Assembly (NCBI GenBank): GCA_964425255.1 | Contig: CAYRMV010000035.1 | Coordinates: forward strand, 1-25,172 | Reading direction: 5' to 3' | Origin: CAYRMV01 sp964425255 | GTDB taxonomy: Bacteria > Bacteroidota > Bacteroidia > Flavobacteriales_D > Crocinitomicaceae | DNA length: 25,172 bases | Shown here: positions 14,635-23,492 of the stretch, in pieces | Layout of the letters: every line of letters begins with the position of its first letter | Numbering within the stretch: position 1 is the first letter of the stretch | The notes under the pieces: generated by a model | Seen by the model: only the letters and a program-made list of their open reading frames with translations | Database searches by the model: none | Told to the model about the DNA's origin: nothing | Position numbers and translations under genes: made by a program

Positions 14635-15915
14635 TTAATCTTCTTCTGCAAAGAAGGTTTTACTTTTATTTAAAATAGTTTCGAAGAAAGAACCTTTTGT
14701 CCGTGTCGAATGATCTTTGACTTTGGTTTCTTCTTTTGGCTCCGAAACGCTATTTTTCTCTGTTTTTTCAAATCCTTTCAAGACCAAACCAATTCCGGTT
14801 GAATAGATTGGGCTTGTCAAGTTTTCGATGGAATTGGTGCTTGCCAAATGTTCGGTTGGATATCCGATGCGTGTATCCATTCCGGTAATGTATTCGAACA
14901 ATTGCGTGATGTGCTTCAATTGAGCTCCACCGCCTGTTACCACAATTCCGCCAATCAATTTCTTTTCGTACCCCGAGTTTCGGATTTCGTAGTACACATG
15001 TTCGATGATTTCTTCCATGCGTGCTTGAATGATACTTGCCAAATTGCGCAACGAAATTTCTTTTGGATCGCGCCCTCTTAATCCGGGGATGCAAACGATT
15101 TCATTGTCTTGACTTTCGCTCGCCAAAGCAGAACCGAATTTCACTTTCAATTGCTCCGCTTGTCCTTTCATGATGGTACACCCTTCCTTGATGTCTTCCG
15201 AAATGATGTTACCACCAAATGGAATTACAGCTGTGTGACGGATAATTCCTTCGTGGAAAATCGCCAAATCCGTTGTTCCACCACCGATGTCAACCAACAC
15301 AACACCTGCTTCTTTTTCTTCTTCGGAAAGAACTGCTTCAGCAGAAGCCAAGGGCTCCAAAATTACTTCACGGACTTCCAAACCCGCTTTTTGAACACAC
15401 TTTTGAATGTTCATTGCTGCACTTACATGCCCCGTAATAATATGGAAATTCGCTTCCAAGCGTACACCCGACATCCCGATTGGATCTTTGATTCCTTGTT
15501 CGTTGTCTACGATGTATTCTTGCGGCAAAACGTGGATAATTTCTTCTCCCGGTTGCATCACCAAGCGGTACATATCGTCGATCAAGGCATCAATATCGCG
15601 TTGCGAAATTTCGTCTTCAATTTTCGTTCGGGTATAAATTCCTCGGTGTTGCAAGCTTTTGATGTGTTGTCCTGCAATTCCGACATGCACATTGCGGATG
15701 ATCAATTGACCTTCCACGCGGGATTGCGCTTCTTCCACCGCTGTTTTGATGGATTGCACAGTGCGTTCAATGTTTGAAACCATACCACGTGACACCCCAA
15801 GGGAATCACTTTTTCCCATGGAAAGAATCTCAATTTTCCCGTGTTCGTTTTTTCTACCAACGAAACAAGCAATTTTAGTAGTTCCAATATCTAGTCCGAC
15901 AACAACTTGCGACAT
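14635..15915 (-). CDS. ftsA: Cell division protein FtsA, actin-like membrane tether
   Basis: This 426-residue actin-family ATPase anchors FtsZ filaments to the membrane. Motifs include VVGLDIGTTKIACFVG (phosphate 1), the SHS2 subdomain at about 85-165, VVLVDIGGGTTDLAIF (phosphate 2) and GGIVVTGGGAQLKHI (adenosine). After a charged linker, the C-terminal GSFFETILNKSKTFF is an amphipathic helix of the kind that inserts in the inner face of the membrane. It lies 10 bases after ftsQ and before ftsZ, the classic order. All key segments are intact. Confidence 0.98.
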   Translation of the reverse strand: MSQVVVGLDIGTTKIACFVGRKNEHGKIEILSMGKSDSLGVSRGMVSNIERTVQSIKTAVEEAQSRVEGQLIIRNVHVGIAGQHIKSLQHRGIYTRTKIEDEISQRDIDALIDDMYRLVMQPGEEIIHVLPQEYIVDNEQGIKDPIGMSGVRLEANFHIITGHVSAAMNIQKCVQKAGLEVREVILEPLASAEAVLSEEEKEAGVVLVDIGGGTTDLAIFHEGIIRHTAVIPFGGNIISEDIKEGCTIMKGQAEQLKVKFGSALASESQDNEIVCIPGLRGRDPKEISLRNLASIIQARMEEIIEHVYYEIRNSGYEKKLIGGIVVTGGGAQLKHITQLFEYITGMDTRIGYPTEHLASTNSIENLTSPIYSTGIGLVLKGFEKTEKNSVSEPKEETKVKDHSTRTKGSFFETILNKSKTFFAEED

Positions 15916-15925
15916 AACTTAAATT

Positions 15926-16723
15926 TTATTCTTTTTTCTTACAAACAATTTGGTTTTTGTACTTCAGATTGATTTCTTCGTATGTATTCCATCCTTCGTA
16001 CGGCAACCCATCTTCGTAAAACACGCGTAATTTTTTCAATTTGTCAGCTACATCTTCGTCTGAATTTGCTGAACCGAAAACGATACGGTGGCCACCAACT
16101 TGCGGAATTAGAACGAAATCCCCGTCTTTTTCACGGTGAATCTGGCCTATTTGAGCTCGTAAAAATGGATCGTTACAAACATAATTTGAAATTCGATAGA
16201 TATCATCCAAAACGCGAATACTTTTCAAGGAGTCATTGTTAATAATGTCAAAAACCGATTCAGTATGCTTGCTATCGGGAATAAAACCATTAACTACCAC
16301 AACCCGAGCGGTGTATAAATACGAAGGTGCCATGGTAAATCCTTCGTCATCGAGGTAAAAACTTTCTCCTTGTGAGTTGAAAATTCGGGCAATTGGACGA
16401 CGTACTTCCAGGTCAATATTCCATGCTTCACCTAAATCGGCATATACTTTTACATTTTTCACTTCCGACATAGATCGGATGTATTTTTCAATTTCGGGAA
16501 GATTCAATTTTTCATAAATTTGACCCGGATAAATCAAGCCTTTCCGGCGCAGACGTTGCAGTAAATCTTCTTTCGTTAAAAAAGCATCTTGACCGTTAAC
16601 TTTAATAAAAACGGTTGGCTCTAACAAGGCTTGTTCTTTTTGTTGACGGCCAGCATAGATCATTCCCACCACAACAAGTACGGTGAATAAGCTCCAAAAT
16701 CCTATGCGTAACCACTTTTTCAT
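15926..16723 (-). CDS. ftsQ: Cell division protein FtsQ
   Basis: This 265-residue bitopic membrane protein has a short basic N-terminus (MKKWLR), one membrane span at about 7-24 (IGFWSLFTVLVVVGMIYA) and a periplasmic remainder. The region at about 38-110 (VFIKVNGQDAFLTKEDL... EVRRPIARIF) is POTRA-like, and the following beta domain contains FYLDDEGF, typical of FtsQ. It links early ring components with FtsL/FtsB and the septal synthase. Sequence identity in this family is low, so the call rests on length, topology, the VRRPIARI segment and position between murC and ftsA. Confidence 0.93.
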   Translation of the reverse strand: MKKWLRIGFWSLFTVLVVVGMIYAGRQQKEQALLEPTVFIKVNGQDAFLTKEDLLQRLRRKGLIYPGQIYEKLNLPEIEKYIRSMSEVKNVKVYADLGEAWNIDLEVRRPIARIFNSQGESFYLDDEGFTMAPSYLYTARVVVVNGFIPDSKHTESVFDIINNDSLKSIRVLDDIYRISNYVCNDPFLRAQIGQIHREKDGDFVLIPQVGGHRIVFGSANSDEDVADKLKKLRVFYEDGLPYEGWNTYEEINLKYKNQIVCKKKE

Positions 16724-16759
16724 TTCTTCTTTTTTTTATGTGCAAGATGCATCACATCT

Positions 16760-18118
16760 TTACTTCCACAATGCTGTTAATTCGGGTACTAGTCGATCAA
16801 TATCACCAGCTCCAATCGTCAGAAAAATGGAAGCATCTGTCTGTTTTGCTGATTCCAAAACCTCTTGCGGATGCATTAATCGAACAGTTGTTTGCTGTAT
16901 CATTGCCGCTAACACATCGCTCGTAACTCCTGGAATCGGTTCTTCGCGTGCTGGATAAATCGGCAACAACCAAAGTTCATCCAATTTCCCAAGTTCGTGG
17001 GCAAATCCTTCGATAAAATCACGTGTTCGTGTGAACAAATGCGGTTGAAAAACACCGACTACTTTTTTACCGGGATAAAGCAAACGCACAGAACTAACTA
17101 AAGCTTTGATTTCGGTTGGATGGTGCGCATAATCGTCGATGTACACTTTCTCTTCGGATCGAACTCGGAACTCAAAACGACGGCGAACACCCAAGAACGA
17201 TTTCAACCCTGCTCGGATCTCTTGTTCGGTCAAACCTAAAAACAAACTCAAGGCAATCACTGCAACCGCATTTTCAGCATTGTGAATCCCTGGTAAACCC
17301 AATTCTACTTGTTCCCAATTTCCGTTTGGCGTCTCCACTTCCATGCAGAAATAACCGTTTTCCACGCGTAAGTTACGACCCACAAAATCCGCCTCTTCGT
17401 TGATTGCATACGTTTGAATCGGAGCAGAAGAAGTTAGATTTAATCCTTGTCGCATGACAGTCAATCCTGCTTGATCGATCAAATTGGCATACGCCTGAAA
17501 TCCTTCCAAAAAGGTAGCTGCATCGCCATAAATATCCAAATGATCCGCATCGGTTGAAGTGATGATGGTTGCAAACGGGCGCAGTTGCAAAAACGAACGA
17601 TCAAATTCATCTGCTTCAATCACTGTATAAGGCGAATCTGCAGAAACAAAATTGGTGTTGAAATTGGCCGCAATTCCACCTAAAAATGCATTGCACTGAA
17701 TGGACGATTGGGTCAAAACGTGGGTCAACATCGTGCTGGTGGTCGTTTTACCGTGCGTTCCTGCTACACCGATTCCTTTCGAAGAATGCGTTAACAAACC
17801 CAATACTTGAGCACGTTTCAAAACTGTAAAACCATTGTTCTTTACAAAATTCAACTCCCCCATGCTTGCCGGAATCGCTGGCGTATACACAACCAACGTT
17901 TCTTCAGCATTCGAAAATTCATGTGGAAGATTTTCTCCCAAATCGGTGAAATGAACTGCAATTCCTTCTTTTTCCAATTCAGCGGTGAGTGGAGAAGGAG
18001 TTTTATCGTAACCTGCAACAGGAAAACCTTTCGTTTTGAAATAGCGCGCCAACGCAGACATGCCAATTCCACCAATTCCGATGAAGTAAATTTGACGATA
18101 TGTTTCTAGTGCACGCAT
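16760..18118 (-). CDS. murC: UDP-N-acetylmuramate--L-alanine ligase
   Basis: This 452-residue cytoplasmic Mur ligase uses ATP to add L-alanine to UDP-MurNAc, the first amino acid of the peptidoglycan stem peptide. The N-terminal UDP-binding domain begins IYFIGIGGIGMSALA (10-24). The ATP site is VAGTHGKTTT at 118-127. The central domain has EADEFDRSF and DADHLDIYGD. The C-terminal domain has IDDYAHHPTEIKA and GVFQPHLFTRT. All are typical of MurC. Its ATG overlaps the murG stop by one base (TAATG), so translation is probably coupled. The 36 bases to ftsQ hold no visible signal. Confidence 0.98.
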   Translation of the reverse strand: MRALETYRQIYFIGIGGIGMSALARYFKTKGFPVAGYDKTPSPLTAELEKEGIAVHFTDLGENLPHEFSNAEETLVVYTPAIPASMGELNFVKNNGFTVLKRAQVLGLLTHSSKGIGVAGTHGKTTTSTMLTHVLTQSSIQCNAFLGGIAANFNTNFVSADSPYTVIEADEFDRSFLQLRPFATIITSTDADHLDIYGDAATFLEGFQAYANLIDQAGLTVMRQGLNLTSSAPIQTYAINEEADFVGRNLRVENGYFCMEVETPNGNWEQVELGLPGIHNAENAVAVIALSLFLGLTEQEIRAGLKSFLGVRRRFEFRVRSEEKVYIDDYAHHPTEIKALVSSVRLLYPGKKVVGVFQPHLFTRTRDFIEGFAHELGKLDELWLLPIYPAREEPIPGVTSDVLAAMIQQTTVRLMHPQEVLESAKQTDASIFLTIGAGDIDRLVPELTALWK

Positions 18119-19221
18119 TATTTGATCATTTTTTCTAATTCATCCACAATCAATTCCGTTGCCCTAGGTTCGGCCATTTGAGCGATTGCAGCGGATAATT
18201 GGTTTTGTATTTGTTCGTCTTGCAACAATTCCAATACTTTCGGAATCAACGCTTGACGAGAATCGGCATCTTTCACCATCCAAGCAGCATTTTTTTCGAC
18301 CAAAGCCATCGCATTTTTGGTTTGATGATCTTCTGCTACATTCGGAGAAGGAACTAAAATGATGGGTTTTTTAATCAAACAAAGTTCCGAAATTGAAATG
18401 GCTCCAGCCCTTGAAATGATGACATCCGCAGCTGCATACGCCAAATCCATGCGTTGCACAAATTCGTGTAAATGAATGTGATTGGCATCCAACTGAGCTA
18501 ATTGCTCTTTCATTTCAGCAAAATAAAACTTCCCACATTGCCAAATCACCTGAATACCCGCTTCTTTCAAAGCTACAATTCCGTTCAACAAAGATTCATT
18601 CAAGGTTTTTGCACCCAAACTTCCTCCCATGATAAAAACCGTTTTCTTGTTTGGATCCAACTGGAAATAGGCTTGTGCTTCGGAACGTTTGTTTTCGATT
18701 TGCACCATTTCAGATCGCACTGGATTTCCTGTAACGACGATTTTCTCTTTCGGGAAAAACCGTTCCAATCCTTCGTAAGCACCACAAATTCGGGTTACTT
18801 TCTGTGCAAGTAATTTATTTGTCTTCCCTGGAAACGAATTTTGTTCTTGAATCATCGATGGAATTCCACGAGAAATTGCTGCTTTCAAAGTTGGACCGCT
18901 GGCATAACCACCTACTCCAACAGCAACTTCGGGTTTAAATTCTTTCAAGATACGATTTGCCTGAATCAGACTTTTGATAATTTTGAAAGGCAATAAAAAA
19001 TTCTGAAAAGTGAACTTGCGTTGTAAACCAACAATCGGCAATCCAATAATTTCATACCCTGCTAGAGGCACTTTTTCCATTTCCATTTTACCCAAAGCAC
19101 CCACAAACAAAACCGCAGCATTTGGATTTCGTTTTTTGATTTCATTCGCGATGGCTAAAGCGGGAAAAATATGTCCGCCGGTTCCACCTCCTGATATGAT
19201 TACACGATTGATCTTTTTCAT
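18118..19221 (-). CDS. murG: UDP-GlcNAc--lipid I N-acetylglucosaminyltransferase MurG
   Basis: This 367-residue peripheral membrane GT-B glycosyltransferase transfers GlcNAc to lipid I to form lipid II on the inner face of the membrane. The N-terminal glycine-rich loop is ISGGGTGGHIFPALAIANEI. GGYASGP and QEQNSFPG follow, then GGSLGAKTLNES in the second lobe and RAGAISISELCL with the PSPNVAEDHQTKNA donor-binding segment. I chose the start beginning MKKINRV at 19221, 10 bases after ftsW. A longer in-frame start at 19308 would overlap ftsW and add 29 residues of hydrophilic sequence not seen in the family. Confidence 0.98.
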   Translation of the reverse strand: MKKINRVIISGGGTGGHIFPALAIANEIKKRNPNAAVLFVGALGKMEMEKVPLAGYEIIGLPIVGLQRKFTFQNFLLPFKIIKSLIQANRILKEFKPEVAVGVGGYASGPTLKAAISRGIPSMIQEQNSFPGKTNKLLAQKVTRICGAYEGLERFFPKEKIVVTGNPVRSEMVQIENKRSEAQAYFQLDPNKKTVFIMGGSLGAKTLNESLLNGIVALKEAGIQVIWQCGKFYFAEMKEQLAQLDANHIHLHEFVQRMDLAYAAADVIISRAGAISISELCLIKKPIILVPSPNVAEDHQTKNAMALVEKNAAWMVKDADSRQALIPKVLELLQDEQIQNQLSAAIAQMAEPRATELIVDELEKMIK

Positions 19222-19231
19222 TTTCCTTGCA

Positions 19232-20404
19232 TTATGACAATTCGTTTTCTCCTTTTGGTTCGTCGATTTCTGATTGTTGTTTCGCAGCAATACTTTGCAC
19301 CATTCCAATGGCGATACACGACATAATCAACGCGGAACCTCCCATTGCCAAGAGAGGCATATTTTGCCCTGTAACTGGAAAAATACCTGTACAAACGAGC
19401 ATATTTACACTGGCTTGAGAAAGCAACAACAAGCCTATTCCCAAAACAAAATACGTTTCAAATAAACGATCAGATCGCAAAGCAATTCGAATCATGCGGT
19501 AGAACAAAATGAGGTATAGTAACATTAAAATGGCTCCTCCAACAATACCAAATTCTTCTACAAAACTGGCAAAATAGAAATCGGCGTAAGCCTCTGGAAT
19601 AAATTCTTTTACTTTTCCATCACCGATCCCTAAACCAAACAATCCACCACTCATGATTCCAATCATCGCATTGATTGCCTGTGCGTTATCAACAGCATCC
19701 CCGTTGTCTTCGTAGCGATTCAAAATTCGATTTTCCCACGTTTCATAACGAGGAAGCAAATTCAGATCGGGTAAGGATTTATGTGCCACCACCACGACAG
19801 CTCCTAATAATATTCCTCCGAAAACCAAGGTGGCAATTTTGGAGAAAGGAACTCTTCCAAGGAACAAAATCACCAAACTCATCATAAAAACAATGGCTGC
19901 GGTGGAAAAGTTGTCTTTGACAATTAGTGCACAAACAAGAATGATTGGCGTCAAAATAGGGAGAAATCCTTCTTTCCAAGAGTCCAGAACCTTTTCTTTT
20001 TTGACCAATAAACGTGCTAGATACATCACCAAAGCAAGTTTCGCAAAATCCGAAGATTGGAAGGTCAGTCCCACAAATGGAATTTGAACCCAACGCCCTG
20101 CACCATTCACTTCTTTTCCGAAGAAAAAGGTGAAAACAAGCAAGGCAATCGACGCAATGAATGTAAAGCGTGCCAATTTCGAAAAATAAATGGGGTCTTT
20201 TTTATGCACCCAATACATTGCCGAAAACCCAATTAGAATATAAATCAAATGCTTAAACATGTATTTGAATGCCGTTCCGCCCTCTACTTTCACCAAAATA
20301 GGTACAAAACTGTATACTGTCACTAATGAAAATGACAATAACAACAGTGTTATAACCCATATTACACGGTCACCTTTTAACTTATAGAACCACTTTTTGA
20401 CCAT
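19232..20404 (-). CDS. ftsW: Septal peptidoglycan polymerase FtsW (SEDS family)
   Basis: This 390-residue polytopic membrane protein has about ten hydrophobic segments. SEDS proteins polymerise lipid II, and FtsW does so at the septum together with its partner penicillin-binding protein. Family segments include GAGRWVQIPFVGLTFQSSDFAKLALVMYLA, the extracellular loop with AINAMIGIMSGGLFGLGIGDGKVKEFIPEAYADFYFA, EEFGIVGG, and the last-third GIFPVTGQNMPLLAMGGSALI. These identify the FtsW/RodA family, and the position between murD and murG identifies FtsW. The first 20 residues are cytoplasmic and basic. It is probably the partner of the penicillin-binding protein at the right edge. Confidence 0.97.
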   Translation of the reverse strand: MVKKWFYKLKGDRVIWVITLLLLSFSLVTVYSFVPILVKVEGGTAFKYMFKHLIYILIGFSAMYWVHKKDPIYFSKLARFTFIASIALLVFTFFFGKEVNGAGRWVQIPFVGLTFQSSDFAKLALVMYLARLLVKKEKVLDSWKEGFLPILTPIILVCALIVKDNFSTAAIVFMMSLVILFLGRVPFSKIATLVFGGILLGAVVVVAHKSLPDLNLLPRYETWENRILNRYEDNGDAVDNAQAINAMIGIMSGGLFGLGIGDGKVKEFIPEAYADFYFASFVEEFGIVGGAILMLLYLILFYRMIRIALRSDRLFETYFVLGIGLLLLSQASVNMLVCTGIFPVTGQNMPLLAMGGSALIMSCIAIGMVQSIAAKQQSEIDEPKGENELS

Positions 20405-20407
20405 CTT

Positions 20408-20875
20408 TTATCCTTGGTGTAAAGAGACGAAAAACTCGAATTTCTCTTGGTGTTGCTTCCAATTTTCACTCGAAGCAGTAAACAACAATACATGTCTTCT
20501 TTGCTTGATCCCTTTTAGTAATTCCAAAGCATCTCGCAAGGAAGAAGCAGCAATAACTTGTTTCAAATCAGATAATTGCTGATCCATAAACGGTATTTTC
20601 CCCGAATCGTAAATCAAACAAGCATGCAATTGATCAGCAAGGTGTGGACATTCAGTCATGAGTTGAATCACTTCCTGTTTTTCACCCAACCAAATAATCG
20701 GAAACGGAAATGCCAACAAGGTATTTTCCAACTCAAAGACTTGTGCTTTGTACCACGAAAAAACATCCATGCCCCACATTTTTCCATGCGGACGCAAAAC
20801 TTGTATGGAAGATTCACGAGCTAAATCACGCGCTTCTTGCAAATTCAATTTGGATTGGACGTCTTTCTCTTCCAT
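20408..20875 (-). CDS. Unknown protein between murD and ftsW, resembling a lone Mur-ligase C-terminal domain
   Basis: This 155-residue protein has no named function that I know. By eye, residues about 40-150 can be laid over the third domain of the adjacent MurD (about 335-440): FPIIWLGEK over KPTVWIVGGVDK, LHACLIYDSGK over VKAIICLGTEN, a matching segment with LSDLKQVIAASSLRDALELL over the VVETIVEAGSAMEAVGY region, and VLLFTASSENWKQH over VLLSPACASFDLFE. The ATP-binding and UDP-binding domains are absent, and the conserved SPACASFD residues are mostly replaced, so ligase activity is not expected. It lies 2 bases after murD and 3 before ftsW, so it is certainly part of the operon. It may be a degenerate duplicate kept for a regulatory or scaffolding role. 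That is inference. Confidence 0.7.
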   Translation of the reverse strand: MEEKDVQSKLNLQEARDLARESSIQVLRPHGKMWGMDVFSWYKAQVFELENTLLAFPFPIIWLGEKQEVIQLMTECPHLADQLHACLIYDSGKIPFMDQQLSDLKQVIAASSLRDALELLKGIKQRRHVLLFTASSENWKQHQEKFEFFVSLHQG

Positions 20876-20877
20876 GA

Positions 20878-22221
20878 TTATAACGAGCGAACAGCAGCTT
20901 TAAATTGATTTCCTCGGTCCTCGTAATTTTCAAATAAATCGAAACTTGCACAAGCAGGAGACAACAAAACGGTTTCTTCTTTTTTCGCTAAACGGTATCC
21001 GTAACCAACAGCTTCCATCGCTGAACCAGCTTCGACAATCGTTTCAACCACTCCGCTAAATGCTTCGATAATTTTATGGTTTTCAGTACCCAAACAAATG
21101 ATTGCTTTCACTTTGTCTTTCACCAAATCCATTAGTTCCGAATAATCGTTTCCTTTATCAACTCCACCGACAATCCAAACGGTTGGTTTATCCATACTTT
21201 CTAGAGCAAACCAAGTCGAATTGACGTTCGTAGCTTTCGAATCGTTGATAAATTCGATGCCATTTACTTTGGCAACAAACTCCAAACGGTGTTCCACATT
21301 GGTGAAATCAGATAAACTTTCGCGCAAAGATTCGTTGCGGATTTCTAAAATTTTCGCTGTTACTCCTGAAGCAAGCGAATTTTGGGTATTGTGTTTCCCC
21401 TTTAAAGCTAAATCGTGGATGGACATACTAAATGGTTCTTTTATGTTTATTGTTATTTGTTTCTCGTCTGCATACGCCCCGTGTTCAATCACTTGGCGAA
21501 TGGAAAATGGAATTTTTTGCGCTTCAATCGCTCTTTTTTCCACTTCTTTGACTACAATCGGGTCATCGGCATTGTAAATGAAATAATCCGCTGAAGTCTG
21601 GTTTTGCAAAATGCGGAACTTCGCGTCCACATAGTTTTGCATTTCATAATTGTATCGATCTAAATGATCGGGTGTGATGTTTAACAACATGGCAATGTTT
21701 GCCTTGAAATCGTACATGTCATCCAATTGGAACGAACTCAACTCAAGTACATACCAATCAAAATTTTCTGTCGCCACTTGTTTTGCAAAGCTTTTACCAA
21801 CGTTGCCTGCCAAACCAACATGGATTCCTGCTTTTTTCAAGATGTGGTATGTCAACATCGTTGTGGTCGTTTTCCCATTGCTTCCTGTGATGCAAATGGT
21901 TTTTGCCGAATTGTAATATCCTGCAAACTCAATTTCTGAGATTACGGGAATGTTTTTTTCAATTAATTGCTGAATCAAAGCCACTTTGGACGGAATCCCA
22001 GGTGACTTCACAACCAAATCAGCGTTTAAAATCAATGATTCTGTGTGTTTCCCTGATTCAAAAGGAATGTTTGCCTCCTCCATTTCTTGTTGAAAAGAAG
22101 GTTTGATTTCGCCTTTGTCGGATACAAAAACATCCCATCCTTGTTTCAATCCCAAGATGGCAGTACCCACACCGCTTTCGCCAGCACCCAAAATCACCAA
22201 ACGTTTTCCTTTTCCGTTCAT
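20878..22221 (-). CDS. murD: UDP-N-acetylmuramoyl-L-alanine--D-glutamate ligase
   Basis: This 447-residue cytoplasmic ligase adds D-glutamate to UDP-MurNAc-L-Ala. Domain 1 opens with LVILGAGESGVGTAILG and contains VVKSPGIP at about 70-77. The ATP-binding domain has ITGSNGKTTTTML at 111-123, LELSSFQLD and NITPDHLDRY. The third domain has NDSKATNVNSTWFALE, VWIVGGVDKGNDYSEL and the closing VLLSPACASFDLFENYEDRG, all diagnostic for MurD. It starts 2 bases after mraY and is followed almost at once by the small gene that seems related to its own third domain. Confidence 0.98.
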   Translation of the reverse strand: MNGKGKRLVILGAGESGVGTAILGLKQGWDVFVSDKGEIKPSFQQEMEEANIPFESGKHTESLILNADLVVKSPGIPSKVALIQQLIEKNIPVISEIEFAGYYNSAKTICITGSNGKTTTTMLTYHILKKAGIHVGLAGNVGKSFAKQVATENFDWYVLELSSFQLDDMYDFKANIAMLLNITPDHLDRYNYEMQNYVDAKFRILQNQTSADYFIYNADDPIVVKEVEKRAIEAQKIPFSIRQVIEHGAYADEKQITINIKEPFSMSIHDLALKGKHNTQNSLASGVTAKILEIRNESLRESLSDFTNVEHRLEFVAKVNGIEFINDSKATNVNSTWFALESMDKPTVWIVGGVDKGNDYSELMDLVKDKVKAIICLGTENHKIIEAFSGVVETIVEAGSAMEAVGYGYRLAKKEETVLLSPACASFDLFENYEDRGNQFKAAVRSL

Positions 22222-22223
22222 GA

Positions 22224-23471
22224 TTAACGCAGTTTAAGAGTTACAATGGAGATTACTGCAAGTAAAATGGAAACGATCCAAAAACGAGCAACGATTTTTG
22301 CTTCGTGGATTCCTTTTTTCTGGTAATGGTGGTGCAAAGGAGCCATCAAGAAAATGCGTCGTCCTTCTCCAAAGCGTTTTTTGGTGTATTTGAAATAACC
22401 TACTTGAAGAATAACAGATAAATTTTCGATGAAGAAGATTCCACATAAAACAGGAATCAATAACTCTTTGCGAACTGAAATAGCAAATACAGCGATGATT
22501 CCACCTAAAGCCAAACTTCCTGTATCCCCCATGAACACCTGCGCTGGATACGAATTGTACCACAAAAATCCGATACAAGCACCTACGAATGCTGAAATGA
22601 AAATTACCATCTCCTCAGCCATCGGAATGTACATGACATCCAAATAATCGGCAAAGCGAATGTTGGAGCTGACATAGGCAAACACAGCGAGTGCGATTCC
22701 AATAAATGCGGAAGTTCCTGTTGCTAGTCCATCTAACCCATCTGTCATGTTCGCTCCATTCGACACTGCAATCACGATGAAAATCACCACAGGAATGAAC
22801 AACAACCAACCGTATGACTTATTCGAGTCACCAATCAACCAATTATAATTAAACTCATTTCCTTTCATGAAAGGAATAGTTGTTGTCATGTCGCGCGTTT
22901 GAATCCACATGTAATTTGAATCCTTAGCAGTAGGCGCATGTGCTTTGGTAACAACGGTTTCGTTTGCTTGCAAAACATGGTCTTTCGGTACGCGTTTGTG
23001 CACCTGAACATCTTTGCTGAAATACAAGATCGTTCCTACAATTAAACCTACACCAATTTGACCAAACACCTTGAATTTCCCTTTCAAGCCCTCTTTGTTT
23101 TTCTTGAAAACTTTGATGTAATCATCCAGAAACCCAATTAAACCAAGCCAAACAGTAGCGATCAACATGGTGATAACATAAATGTTGTGTAATTTGGCAA
23201 ACAACAAAGTCGGAAGAATAATGGCACTCAAAATGATGATTCCTCCCATGGTAGGAGTTCCCGATTTTTCCATTTGACCTGCCAAACCTAAATCACGCAC
23301 AGTTTCCCCGATTTGCTGATGACGAAGCATGTTAATCAAACGTTTTCCGAAAACAATCGAAACAATCAGGGAAGTAATCAGCGCCATAGCTGCACGGAAG
23401 GAAATGTAATGAAACAATCCTGCTCCGGGAAAATTCATTTTATCTAAATAATCAAACAAATAGTACAACAT
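22224..23471 (-). CDS. mraY: Phospho-N-acetylmuramoyl-pentapeptide transferase MraY
   Basis: This 415-residue polytopic membrane enzyme attaches phospho-MurNAc-pentapeptide to undecaprenyl phosphate, making lipid I. Family motifs are SGTPTMGGIIIL near the N-terminus, FLDDYIKVFKKNKEGLKGKFK with the DD pair, SNGANMTDGLDGLATG, VFMGDTGSLALGG and MAPLHHHYQKKG with the HHH motif. There are about ten membrane spans. It is some 55 residues longer than the E. coli enzyme. The extra length is mostly a hydrophilic segment of about 70 residues (about 155-225, from KDVQVHKRVPKDH to NYNWLIGDSNK) before the fifth or sixth span, a feature I associate with Bacteroidota MraY. Confidence 0.98.
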   Translation of the reverse strand: MLYYLFDYLDKMNFPGAGLFHYISFRAAMALITSLIVSIVFGKRLINMLRHQQIGETVRDLGLAGQMEKSGTPTMGGIIILSAIILPTLLFAKLHNIYVITMLIATVWLGLIGFLDDYIKVFKKNKEGLKGKFKVFGQIGVGLIVGTILYFSKDVQVHKRVPKDHVLQANETVVTKAHAPTAKDSNYMWIQTRDMTTTIPFMKGNEFNYNWLIGDSNKSYGWLLFIPVVIFIVIAVSNGANMTDGLDGLATGTSAFIGIALAVFAYVSSNIRFADYLDVMYIPMAEEMVIFISAFVGACIGFLWYNSYPAQVFMGDTGSLALGGIIAVFAISVRKELLIPVLCGIFFIENLSVILQVGYFKYTKKRFGEGRRIFLMAPLHHHYQKKGIHEAKIVARFWIVSILLAVISIVTLKLR

Positions 23472-23492
23472 CTCTTATCGTTTTTTTGGTTC

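Noticed and set aside
15109..15777. 222-codon open frame opposite ftsA
   Set aside because: The translation is rich in Phe, His, Cys and Arg, typical of an antisense reading frame, and ftsA is complete on the other strand.
16735..16757. Palindromic-looking ATGTG...CACAT sequence between murC and ftsQ
   Set aside because: Only the 8-base core GATGCATC is symmetric about one centre; the outer arms are not in register, so no operator or hairpin can be supported.
19222..19308. Longer MurG start
   Set aside because: It overlaps the ftsW coding region and adds a hydrophilic stretch not found before the conserved glycine-rich loop of MurG.
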